DNA from: Pseudonocardia cypriaca
GTDB taxonomy: Bacteria > Actinomycetota > Actinomycetes > Mycobacteriales > Pseudonocardiaceae
Reading direction: 5' to 3'
Length of the DNA stretch: 64,000 nucleotides
NCBI RefSeq assembly: GCF_006717045.1
Contig: NZ_VFPH01000002.1
Span: 1,860,001-1,924,000, forward strand
Made by a program: the position numbers and the translations under genes. Positions 18,249 to 27,287 of the stretch are shown here, in pieces. Within the stretch, counting starts at the first letter, position 1; each line of letters starts with the position of its first letter. The notes under the pieces were generated by a model. It made no database searches, was not told the origin of the DNA, and saw only the letters and a list, made by a program, of their open reading frames with translations.

Positions 18249-19325
18249 GTGAGCGAGGAGAGCCTCGGCCCGGCGATCGGTGCCCTGCTCGACGAGTTGA
18301 TCGACTCGGGAGCAGAGCTGGGGCTGCAGGTCGCCGTGATCCGGCACGGCCGCACGCTCGTCGACGCGGCGCGCGGCGTGGCCGATCCCCGTACCGCGGC
18401 ACCGGTCGAGCCCGGGACGCTGTTCTGGGCCGGCTCCACGGCGAAGGGGGTGGCCGCGTCGGTGGCGCACGTCCTCGTCGAACGGGGCGCCCTCTCCTAC
18501 GACATGCGGGTCGCCGAGGTGTGGCCGGAGTTCGGGTCGCACGGGAAGGACCGGACGACCCTGCGCCACGTACTGACGCACACCGCAGGGGTTCCGGGGC
18601 TCCCGTCCGGGACGAGCGCGGCGGACCTGTGCGACTGGGACGGCATGTGCGCGGTGATCGCCGACGCCGAGCCGTGGTGGGAGCCGGGGACCCGGTTCGG
18701 CTACCACGCCAAGACGTTCGGGTTCCTCCTCGGCGAGACCCTGCACCGGGCGACGGGCGAGCCGATCTCCGCCCTGCTGCGCACCCACGTCACCGGGCCG
18801 CTCGGCGTCGCCGACGAAGTCCACTTCGGCGTTCCCCGGCCCCTGCTCCCGCGCGTCGCGAGGCAGGTCGGTTCCGACACCCGGCGGCCGGAGCCGGGCT
18901 CGGCGCTGTCGCGGGCGATGCCGCCCGGCGTCGTACCCGACGCCGACTACGCCAACCGGCCCGACCTCCTCACCAGCGACATCCCCGCCGAAGGCACCAT
19001 GAGCGCCCGAGGCGTCGCGCGCATCTACGCCGCGCTCCTCGGCCACCTCGTGTCGCCCGCCCGCCGCGCCGAGATGGCGGCGATCGCGTTCACGGGCATG
19101 GACGAGGTGATGGGCTTCCCGACGTCCTGCGCGTTCGGTTACGGCCCCTTCCGCCCGAGCGGCCGCGGCCGGCCCGGCTCGACGTTCGGCTGGCTCGGCG
19201 CGAACGGCTCCACCGCCTTCGCCGACATCGACTCCGGCGTCGCCGTCGCCGTGATGCGCAACCGCTTCGGTGACTTCACCACCGCAGCCCGGATGGATCA
19301 GCTGATCGTGGACGAACTGGCATGA
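18249..19325 (+). CDS. Serine hydrolase, class C beta-lactamase/DD-peptidase fold
   Basis: A 358-residue protein of the beta-lactamase-related (Pfam Beta-lactamase) family. The SxxK motif is STAK in WAGSTAKGVAASVAHVL (about residue 63), the Tyr motif is in FGYHAKTFGFLLGE, and LRHVLTHTAGVPGLPSGT follows the family consensus. There is no signal peptide, so it probably acts in the cytoplasm as an esterase-like enzyme rather than a true beta-lactamase. GTG at 18249, 41 bp after the archaeal-type valS. Its stop is followed 11 bp later by the PPOX start. Confidence 0.87.
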   Translation: MSEESLGPAIGALLDELIDSGAELGLQVAVIRHGRTLVDAARGVADPRTAAPVEPGTLFWAGSTAKGVAASVAHVLVERGALSYDMRVAEVWPEFGSHGKDRTTLRHVLTHTAGVPGLPSGTSAADLCDWDGMCAVIADAEPWWEPGTRFGYHAKTFGFLLGETLHRATGEPISALLRTHVTGPLGVADEVHFGVPRPLLPRVARQVGSDTRRPEPGSALSRAMPPGVVPDADYANRPDLLTSDIPAEGTMSARGVARIYAALLGHLVSPARRAEMAAIAFTGMDEVMGFPTSCAFGYGPFRPSGRGRPGSTFGWLGANGSTAFADIDSGVAVAVMRNRFGDFTTAARMDQLIVDELA

Positions 19326-19336
19326 GAGGAATCCCG

Positions 19337-19837
19337 ATGGGTGCACCGACGACCTCGCTCGACAGCCGCTTCAGCGACCCGGACGCCACGCCGACCTCGT
19401 GGGACGACACCGTGGAAGCCATCGAGTCGGCGGAGCTGTTCTGGATCGCCACCGTCCGCGGTGACGGCCGACCCCACGTCACCCCGCTCCCCGCGATCTG
19501 GCTCGACGGCGCCCTCCACTTCTGCACCGGCGCCGCCGAGCAGAAAGCCGTCAACCTGCGCGGCAACCCGCACGTCGTCCTGACCACCGGGCGCAATGAC
19601 TGGGACCGCGGGCTCGACGTCGTCGTCGAGGGCGACGCCGTCCAGGTCACGGACGACGCGAAGCTGGAGCGGCTCGCCGACGCGTGGCGCACGAAGTGGG
19701 ACGGGCGCTGGCAGTTCGAGGCGCGCGACGGCGCGTTCCAGCACGAGGTCGGCCCGGCGCTGGTGTACGCCGTGGCGCCCACCAAGGTCCTGACCTTCGG
19801 CAAGGGCACGTTCTCCCACACCCGCCACCGGTTCTGA
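19337..19837 (+). CDS. Pyridoxamine 5'-phosphate oxidase-like (PPOX) protein
   Basis: A 166-residue split-barrel flavin/F420-binding protein: FWIATVRGDGRPHVTPLPAI at the N terminus, then FCTGAAEQKAVNLRGNPHVV. The ATG at 19337 has a clear AGAGGA ribosome site 6 nt upstream. The in-frame ATG at 19322, which overlaps the hydrolase stop, has none, so the former was chosen. Members bind FMN or F420 and reduce diverse substrates. It ends a three-gene plus-strand set with the second valS and the hydrolase. Confidence 0.85.
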   Translation: MGAPTTSLDSRFSDPDATPTSWDDTVEAIESAELFWIATVRGDGRPHVTPLPAIWLDGALHFCTGAAEQKAVNLRGNPHVVLTTGRNDWDRGLDVVVEGDAVQVTDDAKLERLADAWRTKWDGRWQFEARDGAFQHEVGPALVYAVAPTKVLTFGKGTFSHTRHRF

Positions 19838-19850
19838 CCCGCACGGCGTT

Positions 19851-19873
19851 CCGACGAACGCGCCGTTCGTCGG
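19851..19873. terminator. Bidirectional hairpin terminator
   Basis: A perfect 10-bp stem CCGACGAACG / CGTTCGTCGG with loop CGC, placed 13 bp after the PPOX stop and 5 bp before the end of the convergent valS. There is no T-tract, as is common in high-GC actinobacteria. The same 10-bp arms recur at 29341-29375. Confidence 0.7.
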
Positions 19874-19878
19874 TGAGC

Positions 19879-22524
19879 TCAGGCGCTGGGCAGGGCCTCC
19901 AGCCGCGCCGTCACCCGAGCGAGCTCCGCCTCCGCGGCCTCACGGCGGGTCCGGATGCCCGCCACGACGTCGGCCGGGGCCTTCTCCAGGAACTTCGGGT
20001 TGGCGAGCTTCTTGTCCGCCTGGTCGAGCTCCTTCTGCGCGGCGGCGAGGTCGCGGCCCAGGCGGGCCCGCTCGGCGGCCACGTCGATCGCGCCGGAGGT
20101 GTCGATCTCGACGTGGACCTTCCCGCCGGAGAGCAGGACGTCCAGCGTGGCGGTCGGCGCGAAGCCGTCGCCCGGGTCGTCGAGGCGGGCCAGGGCCCGC
20201 AGCGCGGCGGCCGCCCCGCCCGGCCCCTGTTCCCCGAGCCCGGCCGCGGCGAGGCCCTCGACCCGGGCCGCGACGCGGCGGCTGTCGGGCAGGCCCTGCT
20301 CGGTGCGGAACCGGCGCACCTCGGTGACGAGCTTCTGCACGTCGGCCAGCCGGCCGTTCGCGGCGGCGTCCGTCGGCACGCCCACGCTCGTCGGCCACGG
20401 CGCGACGACCACCGACTCCCGGCCGGTCAGCGCGGTCCACAGCGCCTCGGTGACGAACGGGCTGATCGGGTGCAGCAGCCGCAGCAGCGCGTCCAGCACG
20501 TGGCCGAGCACGGCGCGGGTGCCGTCGGCGGTGCGCTCGTCGCGCAGCTGCACCTTGGCGAGCTCGAGGTACCAGTCGCACAGCTCGTCCCACGTGAAGT
20601 GGTAGAGCCCCTCGGTGGCCTTGGCGAACTGGAAGTCCTCCAGCAGCGCGTCGGTCTGTTCCACCACCTCGGCGAGCCGGCCGAGGATCCAGCGGTCGGC
20701 GTCGGTGCGGTCGGCCTCGGCGGGCAGCGGGAGGTCCGGTGACGCCCCGTTGGTCAGCGCGAGCCGCGTGGCGTTCCACAGCTTCGTGCCGAAGTTGCGC
20801 GAGCCTGCGACCCACTCCTCCGACAACGCCATGTCCGCGCCGGGGTTGGCGCCGCGGGCGATCGTGAAGCGCAGGGCGTCGGCGCCGAAGCGGTCGATGA
20901 GGTCCAGCGGGTCGATCGTGTTGCCCTTGGACTTCGACATCTTCTTGCCGTACTGGTCGCGGATCAGCCCGTGCAGGAACACGTGCTCGAACGGCGGCTT
21001 GCCGTCCATCGCGTACAGCCCGAACATCATCATCCGAACGACCCAGAAGAACAGGATGTCGTAGCCCGTGACCAGCACGGACGTCGGGTAGTAGCGCGCC
21101 AGGTCGGGGGTGGAGTCGGGCCAGCCGAGCGTGGAGATCGGCCACAGACCCGACGAGAACCAGGTGTCGAGCACGTCCTCGTCCTGGCGCCAGCCCTCCC
21201 CGGTGGGCGGCTGCTCGTCCGGGCCGACGCACACGACCTCGCCGTCCGGGCCGTACCAGACCGGGATGCGGTGGCCCCACCACAGCTGCCGGCTGATCGT
21301 CCAGTCGTGCATGTTGTCGACCCAGTCGAAGAAGCGCTTCTCCAGCTCCTTCGGGTGGATCGTGGTGCGGCCGTCGCGGACGGCGTCGCCTGCGGCCTTC
21401 GCGAGGGGCTCGACGCGCACGAACCACTGCAGCGACAGCCGCGGCTCCACCACCGTGTCGCAGCGGCTGCAGTGCCCGACGGCGTGCACGTACGGCCGCT
21501 TCTCCGCGACGATCCGGCCCTGCGCGCGCAGCTCCTCGCGGACGGCCTCCCGCGCGGCGAACCGGTCCATCCCGTCGAACCGCGTGCCGGACCCGGTGAT
21601 CACCGCGGCCTCGTCCATGATCGAGGGCATCGGCAGGTCGTGGCGGCGGCCGATCTCGAAGTCGTTGGGGTCGTGCGCGGGGGTCACCTTCACCGCGCCC
21701 GTGCCGAACGCCGGGTCGACGTGCTCGTCGGCCACCACCCGGATCTTGCGGCCGACGATCGGCAGCTCGATCTCACGCCCGACGAGGTGGGCGTAGCGCT
21801 CGTCGTCGGGGTGCACGGCCACGCCGGTGTCGCCGAGCATCGTCTCGACGCGCGTGGTGGCGACGACCACGGAGTCCTCGCCGTCGCCGTACCGGATGGA
21901 GACGAGCTCGCCCTCGTCGTCGTGGTGGTCGACCTCGATGTCCGAGAGCGCCGTGTGGCACCGCGGGCACCAGTTGATGATCCGCTCGGCGCGGTAGATG
22001 AGGTCGTCGTCGAAGAGCCGTTTGAAGATCGTCTGGACGGCGCGGGAGAGCCCTTCGTCGAGGGTGAACCGCTCGCGGGTCCAGTCGACGCCGTCGCCGA
22101 GGCGGCGCATCTGGCCGAGGATGGCGCCGCCCGACTCGGCCTTCCACGACCAGACCTCGTCGACGAACGCCTCCCGACCCAGGTCGTGCCTGCTGCGGCC
22201 CTCGCCGGCCAGCCTGCGCTCCACGACGTTCTGGGTGGCGATGCCCGCGTGGTCCATGCCCGGCAGCCACAGCGCGTCGTAGCCCTGCATCCGGCGGCGC
22301 CGGGTGAGGATGTCGATCAGCGTGTGGTCCATGGCGTGCCCGAGGTGCAGGCTGCCCGTGACGTTCGGCGGGGGGATGACGATGCAGAACGGCGGCCGGT
22401 TCGACGCGTTGTCGGCCTCGAAGTACCCGCGCTCCACCCACCGCTCGTAGAGCACGCCCTCTACCTCGCCCGGGTTCCACTGGGCGGGCAGGTCGGCAGT
22501 GCGCGGTGGGAGGGTGTCGGTCAC
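19879..22524 (-). CDS. valS: Valyl-tRNA synthetase, bacterial type
   Basis: An 881-residue ValRS of the bacterial type. The HIGH motif is HLGH (60-63) in NVTGSLHLGHAMDH, with a zinc knuckle NWCPRCHTAL, a CP1 editing domain (VATTRVETMLGDTGVAVHP), KMSKS at about 527-531, an anticodon-binding domain, and a C-terminal coiled coil (about 815-878, rich in K/E/A). GTG at 22524 gives VTDTLPPRTADLPAQWNPGE; longer in-frame starts run into the intergenic region. It is the housekeeping enzyme of the valS-folC line. Confidence 0.96.
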   Translation of the reverse strand: MTDTLPPRTADLPAQWNPGEVEGVLYERWVERGYFEADNASNRPPFCIVIPPPNVTGSLHLGHAMDHTLIDILTRRRRMQGYDALWLPGMDHAGIATQNVVERRLAGEGRSRHDLGREAFVDEVWSWKAESGGAILGQMRRLGDGVDWTRERFTLDEGLSRAVQTIFKRLFDDDLIYRAERIINWCPRCHTALSDIEVDHHDDEGELVSIRYGDGEDSVVVATTRVETMLGDTGVAVHPDDERYAHLVGREIELPIVGRKIRVVADEHVDPAFGTGAVKVTPAHDPNDFEIGRRHDLPMPSIMDEAAVITGSGTRFDGMDRFAAREAVREELRAQGRIVAEKRPYVHAVGHCSRCDTVVEPRLSLQWFVRVEPLAKAAGDAVRDGRTTIHPKELEKRFFDWVDNMHDWTISRQLWWGHRIPVWYGPDGEVVCVGPDEQPPTGEGWRQDEDVLDTWFSSGLWPISTLGWPDSTPDLARYYPTSVLVTGYDILFFWVVRMMMFGLYAMDGKPPFEHVFLHGLIRDQYGKKMSKSKGNTIDPLDLIDRFGADALRFTIARGANPGADMALSEEWVAGSRNFGTKLWNATRLALTNGASPDLPLPAEADRTDADRWILGRLAEVVEQTDALLEDFQFAKATEGLYHFTWDELCDWYLELAKVQLRDERTADGTRAVLGHVLDALLRLLHPISPFVTEALWTALTGRESVVVAPWPTSVGVPTDAAANGRLADVQKLVTEVRRFRTEQGLPDSRRVAARVEGLAAAGLGEQGPGGAAAALRALARLDDPGDGFAPTATLDVLLSGGKVHVEIDTSGAIDVAAERARLGRDLAAAQKELDQADKKLANPKFLEKAPADVVAGIRTRREAAEAELARVTARLEALPSA

Positions 22525-22634
22525 CCGAAAAAGTCTACGAGCGTCCGGGAGTGCGCCCGTGGGCGGCCGGTGCGAAACCGGGCGCGGTGGTTTCCCGTCC
22601 GGCGGGACCCCGCTCACGGAGCTACCTTGCTCGG

Positions 22635-24068
22635 ATGTCGGTGCTGCGCACGATGCCGGTCGAGCACGTCCTGGAACGCGGCAAGGGCGAGCACCTCAAG
22701 CGGACGCTGCGCGGGCGCGACCTCATCGGTTTCGGCGTCGGCATCATCATCGGCACCGGCATCTTCACCCTCGCGGGGGTCGAGGCGAAGGAGCACGCGG
22801 GGCCTGCGGTCACGCTGTCGTTCATCATCGGCGCGGTCGTCGCCGCGCTCGCCGCGCTCTGCTACGCGGAGCTAGCGTCCTCGGTCCCGACGGCCGGCTC
22901 CGCCTACACCTACGCCTTCGCCACGCTCGGCGAGATGATCGCGTGGATCATCGGCTGGGACCTGCTGCTCGAGTTCGGGCTCGGCCTCGCCGTGGTCTCG
23001 CGCAGCTGGTCGAGCTACCTCGCGAACCTCTTCGGGCTGCCGCAGGTGCTGTTCGGCGAGACGGCGCCCGTCAACATCGGGGCCGTCCTGATCATCGGTC
23101 TGCTGACGATCGTGGCGGTGCTCGGGATCCGCCAGTCCTCGCGGCTCACCAACGTGCTGGTCGCGATCAAGCTCGCGGTCTGCGTGCTGATCATCGGCGT
23201 CGGGGTCTTCTTCATCGACGCCGCGAACCTCACGCCGTTCATCCCGCCCGCAACGCCCGTACCGGAAGGTGGCTCGATCCTCGAGCAGCCGGTCGTCGAG
23301 GGCATCTTCGGCATCGAGGCGACGGCGTACGGCGTCGGCGGGATGCTCACGGCCGCCGCTGTCGTGTTCTTCGCCTACACCGGCTTCGAGGCGCTGGCCA
23401 ACCTGGGCGAGGAGACCCGCAAGCCGGAACGAGACATGACGATCGGGCTGCTCGGCGCACTCGGCATCTGCGCGCTGCTCTACATCGCGGTCTCGTTCGT
23501 CCTGACCGCGATGGTGCCCTACGACCGGATCGACCCGGGGGCCCCGCTCGCGGGCGCCTTCAACGCGGTCGGCCTGCCGTGGGTCGGGGCGCTGATCTCG
23601 ATCGGCGCGGTGACCGGGTTGACCTCGGTGATGATGGTCGAGCTGGTCACCATCGGCCGGATCGGGTTCGCGATGGGCCGCGACGGGCTCCTGCCGGAAC
23701 CGATCGGCACCGCCCACCCCCGGTTCGGCACCCCGCACCGCATGACGATCATCGGCGCCGCTGTGATCGCGGTGATCGCGGCGACCACGCCGATCTCCGA
23801 GCTCGCCGACATGGTCTCCATCGGGGCGCTGAGCGCGATGATCATCGTCGCGATCGCGGTGCCGGTGCTGCGCCGCAGCCGGCCCGACCTGCACCGGCCG
23901 TTCCGGGTGCCGCTGTCACCGGTGCTGCCCGTGCTCGCCGCCGTGGCCTGCTTCTACCTGATGCTGAACCTCGACCTGCTCAGCTGGTTGCGGTTCCTGG
24001 TGTGGCTGGCGATCGGCATGGTGATCTACCTGGCATACGGACGGCGGCACTCACTGCTCAACCGCTGA
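22635..24068 (+). CDS. APC-family amino acid permease (cationic amino acid type)
   Basis: A 477-residue permease with about 12 membrane helices. The APC signature in helix 1 is GFGVGIIIGTGIFTLAGVEA. AELASSVPTAGSAYTYAFAT and FFAYTGFEALANLGEETRKP are typical of the YfnA/CAT group. The ATG at 22635 leaves a basic cytoplasmic N terminus (LERGKGEHLKRTLRGRDL); longer starts lack support. It stands alone, divergent from valS (110 bp). It imports or exchanges amino acids across the cytoplasmic membrane. Confidence 0.92.
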   Translation: MSVLRTMPVEHVLERGKGEHLKRTLRGRDLIGFGVGIIIGTGIFTLAGVEAKEHAGPAVTLSFIIGAVVAALAALCYAELASSVPTAGSAYTYAFATLGEMIAWIIGWDLLLEFGLGLAVVSRSWSSYLANLFGLPQVLFGETAPVNIGAVLIIGLLTIVAVLGIRQSSRLTNVLVAIKLAVCVLIIGVGVFFIDAANLTPFIPPATPVPEGGSILEQPVVEGIFGIEATAYGVGGMLTAAAVVFFAYTGFEALANLGEETRKPERDMTIGLLGALGICALLYIAVSFVLTAMVPYDRIDPGAPLAGAFNAVGLPWVGALISIGAVTGLTSVMMVELVTIGRIGFAMGRDGLLPEPIGTAHPRFGTPHRMTIIGAAVIAVIAATTPISELADMVSIGALSAMIIVAIAVPVLRRSRPDLHRPFRVPLSPVLPVLAAVACFYLMLNLDLLSWLRFLVWLAIGMVIYLAYGRRHSLLNR

Positions 24069-24074
24069 GCCCGC

Positions 24075-24812
24075 TCAGGCGGGCAGCAGCACCGCGTGCA
24101 GCCGGTCGAACCCAAGCACGGACGCGAGCCTGCGCTCCCGGACCAGCCGCAGGTCCAGCACGCGGACCTGTCCGCCCGTCGGCTCGTACACCCGCCACCG
24201 GCCGTCCCCTTCCACGCCGAGGGCCAGCACGTAGTGCCGCGGCACCAGCGAACCCACCAGCAGCGGCACCGGGCGGCCCGCGGCGAGAGCCACCCCCGTC
24301 ACGGCGAGCGCGTCCTCGACGTCGGCGGCGGACACGTCGTCCACCAGCCGAACGCGGTAGGGACCGGCGGCGGGCGCGTACCGGCGCAACCAGCGGACCA
24401 TCCCCCACGGCGTCGTACCGAGCGCCTGCGGCCAGAACCGCGTGGCCTGCCGGTGCACCTCCACCTGCCGAGCGTCGTAGCGCGCGCCGAACCCGGTGGC
24501 GACGCCGGCCCGCGCCACCGCGCCCGGCCCGTCCGGCGCGGCGGCGACCTCGTCGCCGTCGAGCCGCGCCGTCTCGGCCGGGTCGGCCCACGCCGCGAGG
24601 GCGATCAGCACCGCGCTGCCGCACGTCGTGCCGTCGACCTGGTCGAGGCGCGCACCACCGCGTCGCTGCTCGCCGAGCCGGTCGGTGAGCAGCGGGCGCC
24701 TGCCGGCCGCCAGCGGCCGCACCTGCGCCGCCGGCACGGGCTCCGCGCGACGGCGCCTCACCCGCCCGGCTCGCGAGCCGATCCACCGTGCCACCCCGAC
24801 CACGGTCCGCAT
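24075..24812 (-). CDS. Papain-like (C39-like) cysteine peptidase fold protein
   Basis: A 245-residue protein. The motif QVDGTTCGSAVLIALAAW places Cys64 at the start of a helix, as in papain-like and C39 peptidases, and His193 in PRHYVLALGVEGDGRWRVYE is the likely second catalytic residue. YEPTGG follows where Asp/Asn is usual. There is no signal peptide or transporter domain. The ATG at 24812 was used; an upstream extension is arginine-rich and unsupported. It is convergent with the permease (6 bp) and downstream of phoD. The substrate is unknown. Confidence 0.65.
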   Translation of the reverse strand: MRTVVGVARWIGSRAGRVRRRRAEPVPAAQVRPLAAGRRPLLTDRLGEQRRGGARLDQVDGTTCGSAVLIALAAWADPAETARLDGDEVAAAPDGPGAVARAGVATGFGARYDARQVEVHRQATRFWPQALGTTPWGMVRWLRRYAPAAGPYRVRLVDDVSAADVEDALAVTGVALAAGRPVPLLVGSLVPRHYVLALGVEGDGRWRVYEPTGGQVRVLDLRLVRERRLASVLGFDRLHAVLLPA

Positions 24813-24840
24813 GCCCCGATACTCCCCCTCGGAGCAGGGA

Positions 24841-26340
24841 TCACGCCATGGTCGGCAGCGCGGTCGACCAGAGCTCCCGACCGTCCTGCCCGCGCAGGGC
24901 CACGCGGAGCTCGCCGTCCGGCGCGACCTCGACCTCACCGAAGTGCTGGAACCCCTGAGCCGGCGAGGTGTTCGGAGCGGGCGGCGCCTGCACGAACACC
25001 GCCTCGGGACCGAACGTCGGGTCCAGCGGGTTGGGCCCGAACGCGCCCGCGTGCAGCGGGCCCGAGACGAACTCCCAGAACGGGTCGAACTCGGTGAAGG
25101 CCGCGCGCTCGGGCGCGTAGTGGTGGGCGGCGGTGTAGTGGACGTCCGCGGTGAGCCACACGACGTTGCGGACCCGGCGCCTGCGCAGCTCCGACAGCAC
25201 CCACGCCAGCTCGGCCTCCCGCCCGCTCGGCGGTCCGGCGGCGCCGTTCGCGACGGCCTCCCACGCCGTCCCGTCCGGCACCTGCACGCCGATCGGCATG
25301 TCGGAGGCCACGAACTTCCACGTCGCCTGCGAGGACGCCAGCCCGTCGACGAGCCACCGGGCCTGCCGCTCGCCCAGGATGCGGCCGACAGGCCCGGTGT
25401 TGGCGCCGTTGGCGTCCCGGTAGGTGCGCATGTCGATCACGAACAGCTCGACGTGCGCCCCGTACGGCAGCCGCCGGTAGACGCGGCCGTCGAGCGCCCG
25501 GCGCGGGTCGAGCGGCACCCACTCGTGGTAGGCCCGGAACGCGCGCTCGGCGAGGACGTCCACCCGCTTCTCGGTGTACCGGTCGTCGGCGAGCAGCTCG
25601 CCCGGGTACCAGTTGTTGGTGACCTCGTGGTCGTCCCACTGGTTGACCTGCGGCACGGCGGCGGCGAACGCCCGCAGGTTCTCGTCGAGCAGGTTGTAGG
25701 CGTACTGCCCGCGGAACTCGGTGAGCGTCTCGGCCACCTTCAGCTTCTCCGGGGTCACGAGGTTGCGCCAGGTGCTCCCGTCCGGCAGCGCGACGGTCTC
25801 GGTGAGCGGCCCGTCGGCGTAGACGGTGTCGCCGCTGTGCAGGAAGAAGTCCGGGTCGCGCTCGGCCATGGCCCGGAAGATCCGCATCCCGCCCCGGTCC
25901 CGGTCGATCCCCCAGCCCTGCCCGACCACGTCGCCGGACCAGACGAACCGCACACCCTCCTGCCGGGCGGGCGGGGTGCGGAACGACCCGGTCACCGGGT
26001 CGCTCGCGACGCGGCGGTCGAGGTCCTCGGCCGTGACCCGGTAGTGCACGGTGCGGCCGCGCCCGAACACCCGCACCTTCCCGGTGAAGTCGGTGTCCGG
26101 CGTCAGGACCGGTCCCTCCACCCGCCGCGCGTGCGCGAAGCCGGCGTCCTCGGACACCTCGACGACCATCCGCGACGGCCGGTCCGCCCGAGCCCAGACG
26201 AGGCCCGACCCGCGGACCACGTCCCCCGACTGCACGCCGTGGGTGAGCACCGGGCGGTCGGCCCGCACGAGCCCGGGCGCGGCGAGCGCGCCAACAGCGG
26301 CGGCGCGGAGCAGGGTTCGGCGATCGATCCGAAGACGCAT
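24841..26340 (-). CDS. Tat-exported alkaline phosphatase D (PhoD) family protein
   Basis: A 499-residue secreted phosphoesterase. The N terminus MRLRIDRRTLLRAAAVGAL is a twin-arginine signal (RRTLL). A PhoD N-terminal domain is followed by the metallophosphatase core: FVWSGDVVGQGWG, DFFLHSGDTVYADGPL, VNQWDDHEVTNNWYPGE, VELFVIDMRTYRD and NVVWLTADVHYTAAHHYAP supply the expected Asp/His/Asn metal ligands. The ATG at 26340 is placed just before the Tat signal; an in-frame GTG at 26358 is less likely. It releases phosphate from esters outside the membrane and is usually induced by phosphate limitation. No PHO box was recognised. Confidence 0.92.
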   Translation of the reverse strand: MRLRIDRRTLLRAAAVGALAAPGLVRADRPVLTHGVQSGDVVRGSGLVWARADRPSRMVVEVSEDAGFAHARRVEGPVLTPDTDFTGKVRVFGRGRTVHYRVTAEDLDRRVASDPVTGSFRTPPARQEGVRFVWSGDVVGQGWGIDRDRGGMRIFRAMAERDPDFFLHSGDTVYADGPLTETVALPDGSTWRNLVTPEKLKVAETLTEFRGQYAYNLLDENLRAFAAAVPQVNQWDDHEVTNNWYPGELLADDRYTEKRVDVLAERAFRAYHEWVPLDPRRALDGRVYRRLPYGAHVELFVIDMRTYRDANGANTGPVGRILGERQARWLVDGLASSQATWKFVASDMPIGVQVPDGTAWEAVANGAAGPPSGREAELAWVLSELRRRRVRNVVWLTADVHYTAAHHYAPERAAFTEFDPFWEFVSGPLHAGAFGPNPLDPTFGPEAVFVQAPPAPNTSPAQGFQHFGEVEVAPDGELRVALRGQDGRELWSTALPTMA

Positions 26341-26412
26341 GCGCCTGGTGTAGTCCACTCGGGTGAACGGTTACCGGTCGCCGGATGAACGCCGGCGCAT
26401 ACAGTGCCGACT

Positions 26413-26835
26413 GTGTCCGACCTGACGCCCGAGATCCGCGCCTTCCTGTCCGCCGGCACGCGCACCGGCAAGCTCGGCTACGTCGCCAAGGACGGCCGCC
26501 CACTCGTGGCGCCGGTGTGGTTCGTCCTCGACGGCGACGAGCTCGTGTTCAACACCGGTGCCACCACGCCCAAGGCGCGGGCCATCGCCCGGGACCCCCG
26601 CGTGGTGCTCTGCGTCGACCTCGACGAGCCGCCGTACGCGTTCGTGCAGGTTCAGGGCACGGCGTCGGTCTCGGACGAGCCGGACGAGCTGCTGCGGACC
26701 GCCACCGCCATCGGCGGCCGCTACATGGGCGCCGACCAGGCCGAGGAGTTCGGGAAGCGCAACGGCGTGCCGGGCGAGCTGGTGGTGCGCATCCGGCCCA
26801 CCCGGATCGTCGCCGACCTCGACGTGACCGGCTGA
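26413..26835 (+). CDS. F420-dependent PPOX-class oxidoreductase
   Basis: A 140-residue split-barrel protein: TGKLGYVAKDGRPLVAPVWF, ELVFNTGATTPKARAIARDP, VVLCVDLDEPPYAFVQVQGT and a C-terminal VVRIRPTRIVADLDVTG. This pattern is that of the actinobacterial F420H2-dependent flavin/deazaflavin oxidoreductases of about 140 residues. The start is GTG at 26413 (VSDLTPEIRAFL) or the GTG three codons upstream at 26404. It is divergent from phoD with about 70 bp between. Confidence 0.87.
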   Translation: MSDLTPEIRAFLSAGTRTGKLGYVAKDGRPLVAPVWFVLDGDELVFNTGATTPKARAIARDPRVVLCVDLDEPPYAFVQVQGTASVSDEPDELLRTATAIGGRYMGADQAEEFGKRNGVPGELVVRIRPTRIVADLDVTG

Positions 26836-26853
26836 GGCTCGGCCGCTCGTACG

Positions 26854-27168
26854 TCAGGCGCGTCGGGACTGGTCCCCCGCCGCGGTGCCGCGCTCGCTGT
26901 CGGCGTCCCAGCCGTCGGCGAGGCGGCTGATCTTCTGGGCGTAGTCGCGGGCGGCAACGGCGGGGTCGTCGGCGCGGCCGGCCGCCACCCCGATGAGGAA
27001 GGCGGTGACCGGCGCCCCCGGCCGGGAGACGCCGTGCGCGACGTCGGAGGTCAGGTCGAGCACCATGTCGACGACGCCCTCACGGTCCAGGGCCTCCTCG
27101 ATGCCGAGCTCCCGCACCACGGCGGTGACCCACTCGGACAGGGCGCTTGCATCACTGCTGTCAGCCAC
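26854..27168 (-). CDS. DUF6457 small protein
   Basis: A 104-residue protein with LSEWVTAVVRELGIEEALD at the N terminus and MVLDLTSDVAHGVSRPGAPV and TAFLIGVAAG in the middle. This is the pattern of DUF6457, often found near molybdenum cofactor genes in actinobacteria, though none are adjacent here. GTG at 27168. It is probably all-helical and cytoplasmic, of unknown function. Convergent with the PPOX gene. Confidence 0.78.
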   Translation of the reverse strand: MADSSDASALSEWVTAVVRELGIEEALDREGVVDMVLDLTSDVAHGVSRPGAPVTAFLIGVAAGRADDPAVAARDYAQKISRLADGWDADSERGTAAGDQSRRA

Positions 27169-27287
27169 CGCGCGACCCTAACCGGACGGCGTCGCCCCCG
27201 CAGGCGGCGGTGCACAGGCGCTGAGCAACGTCGCGAACCGATCTGGTGTATTGGACGTATCGCAGCCAGCCACTTAGCGTCCTGCCC

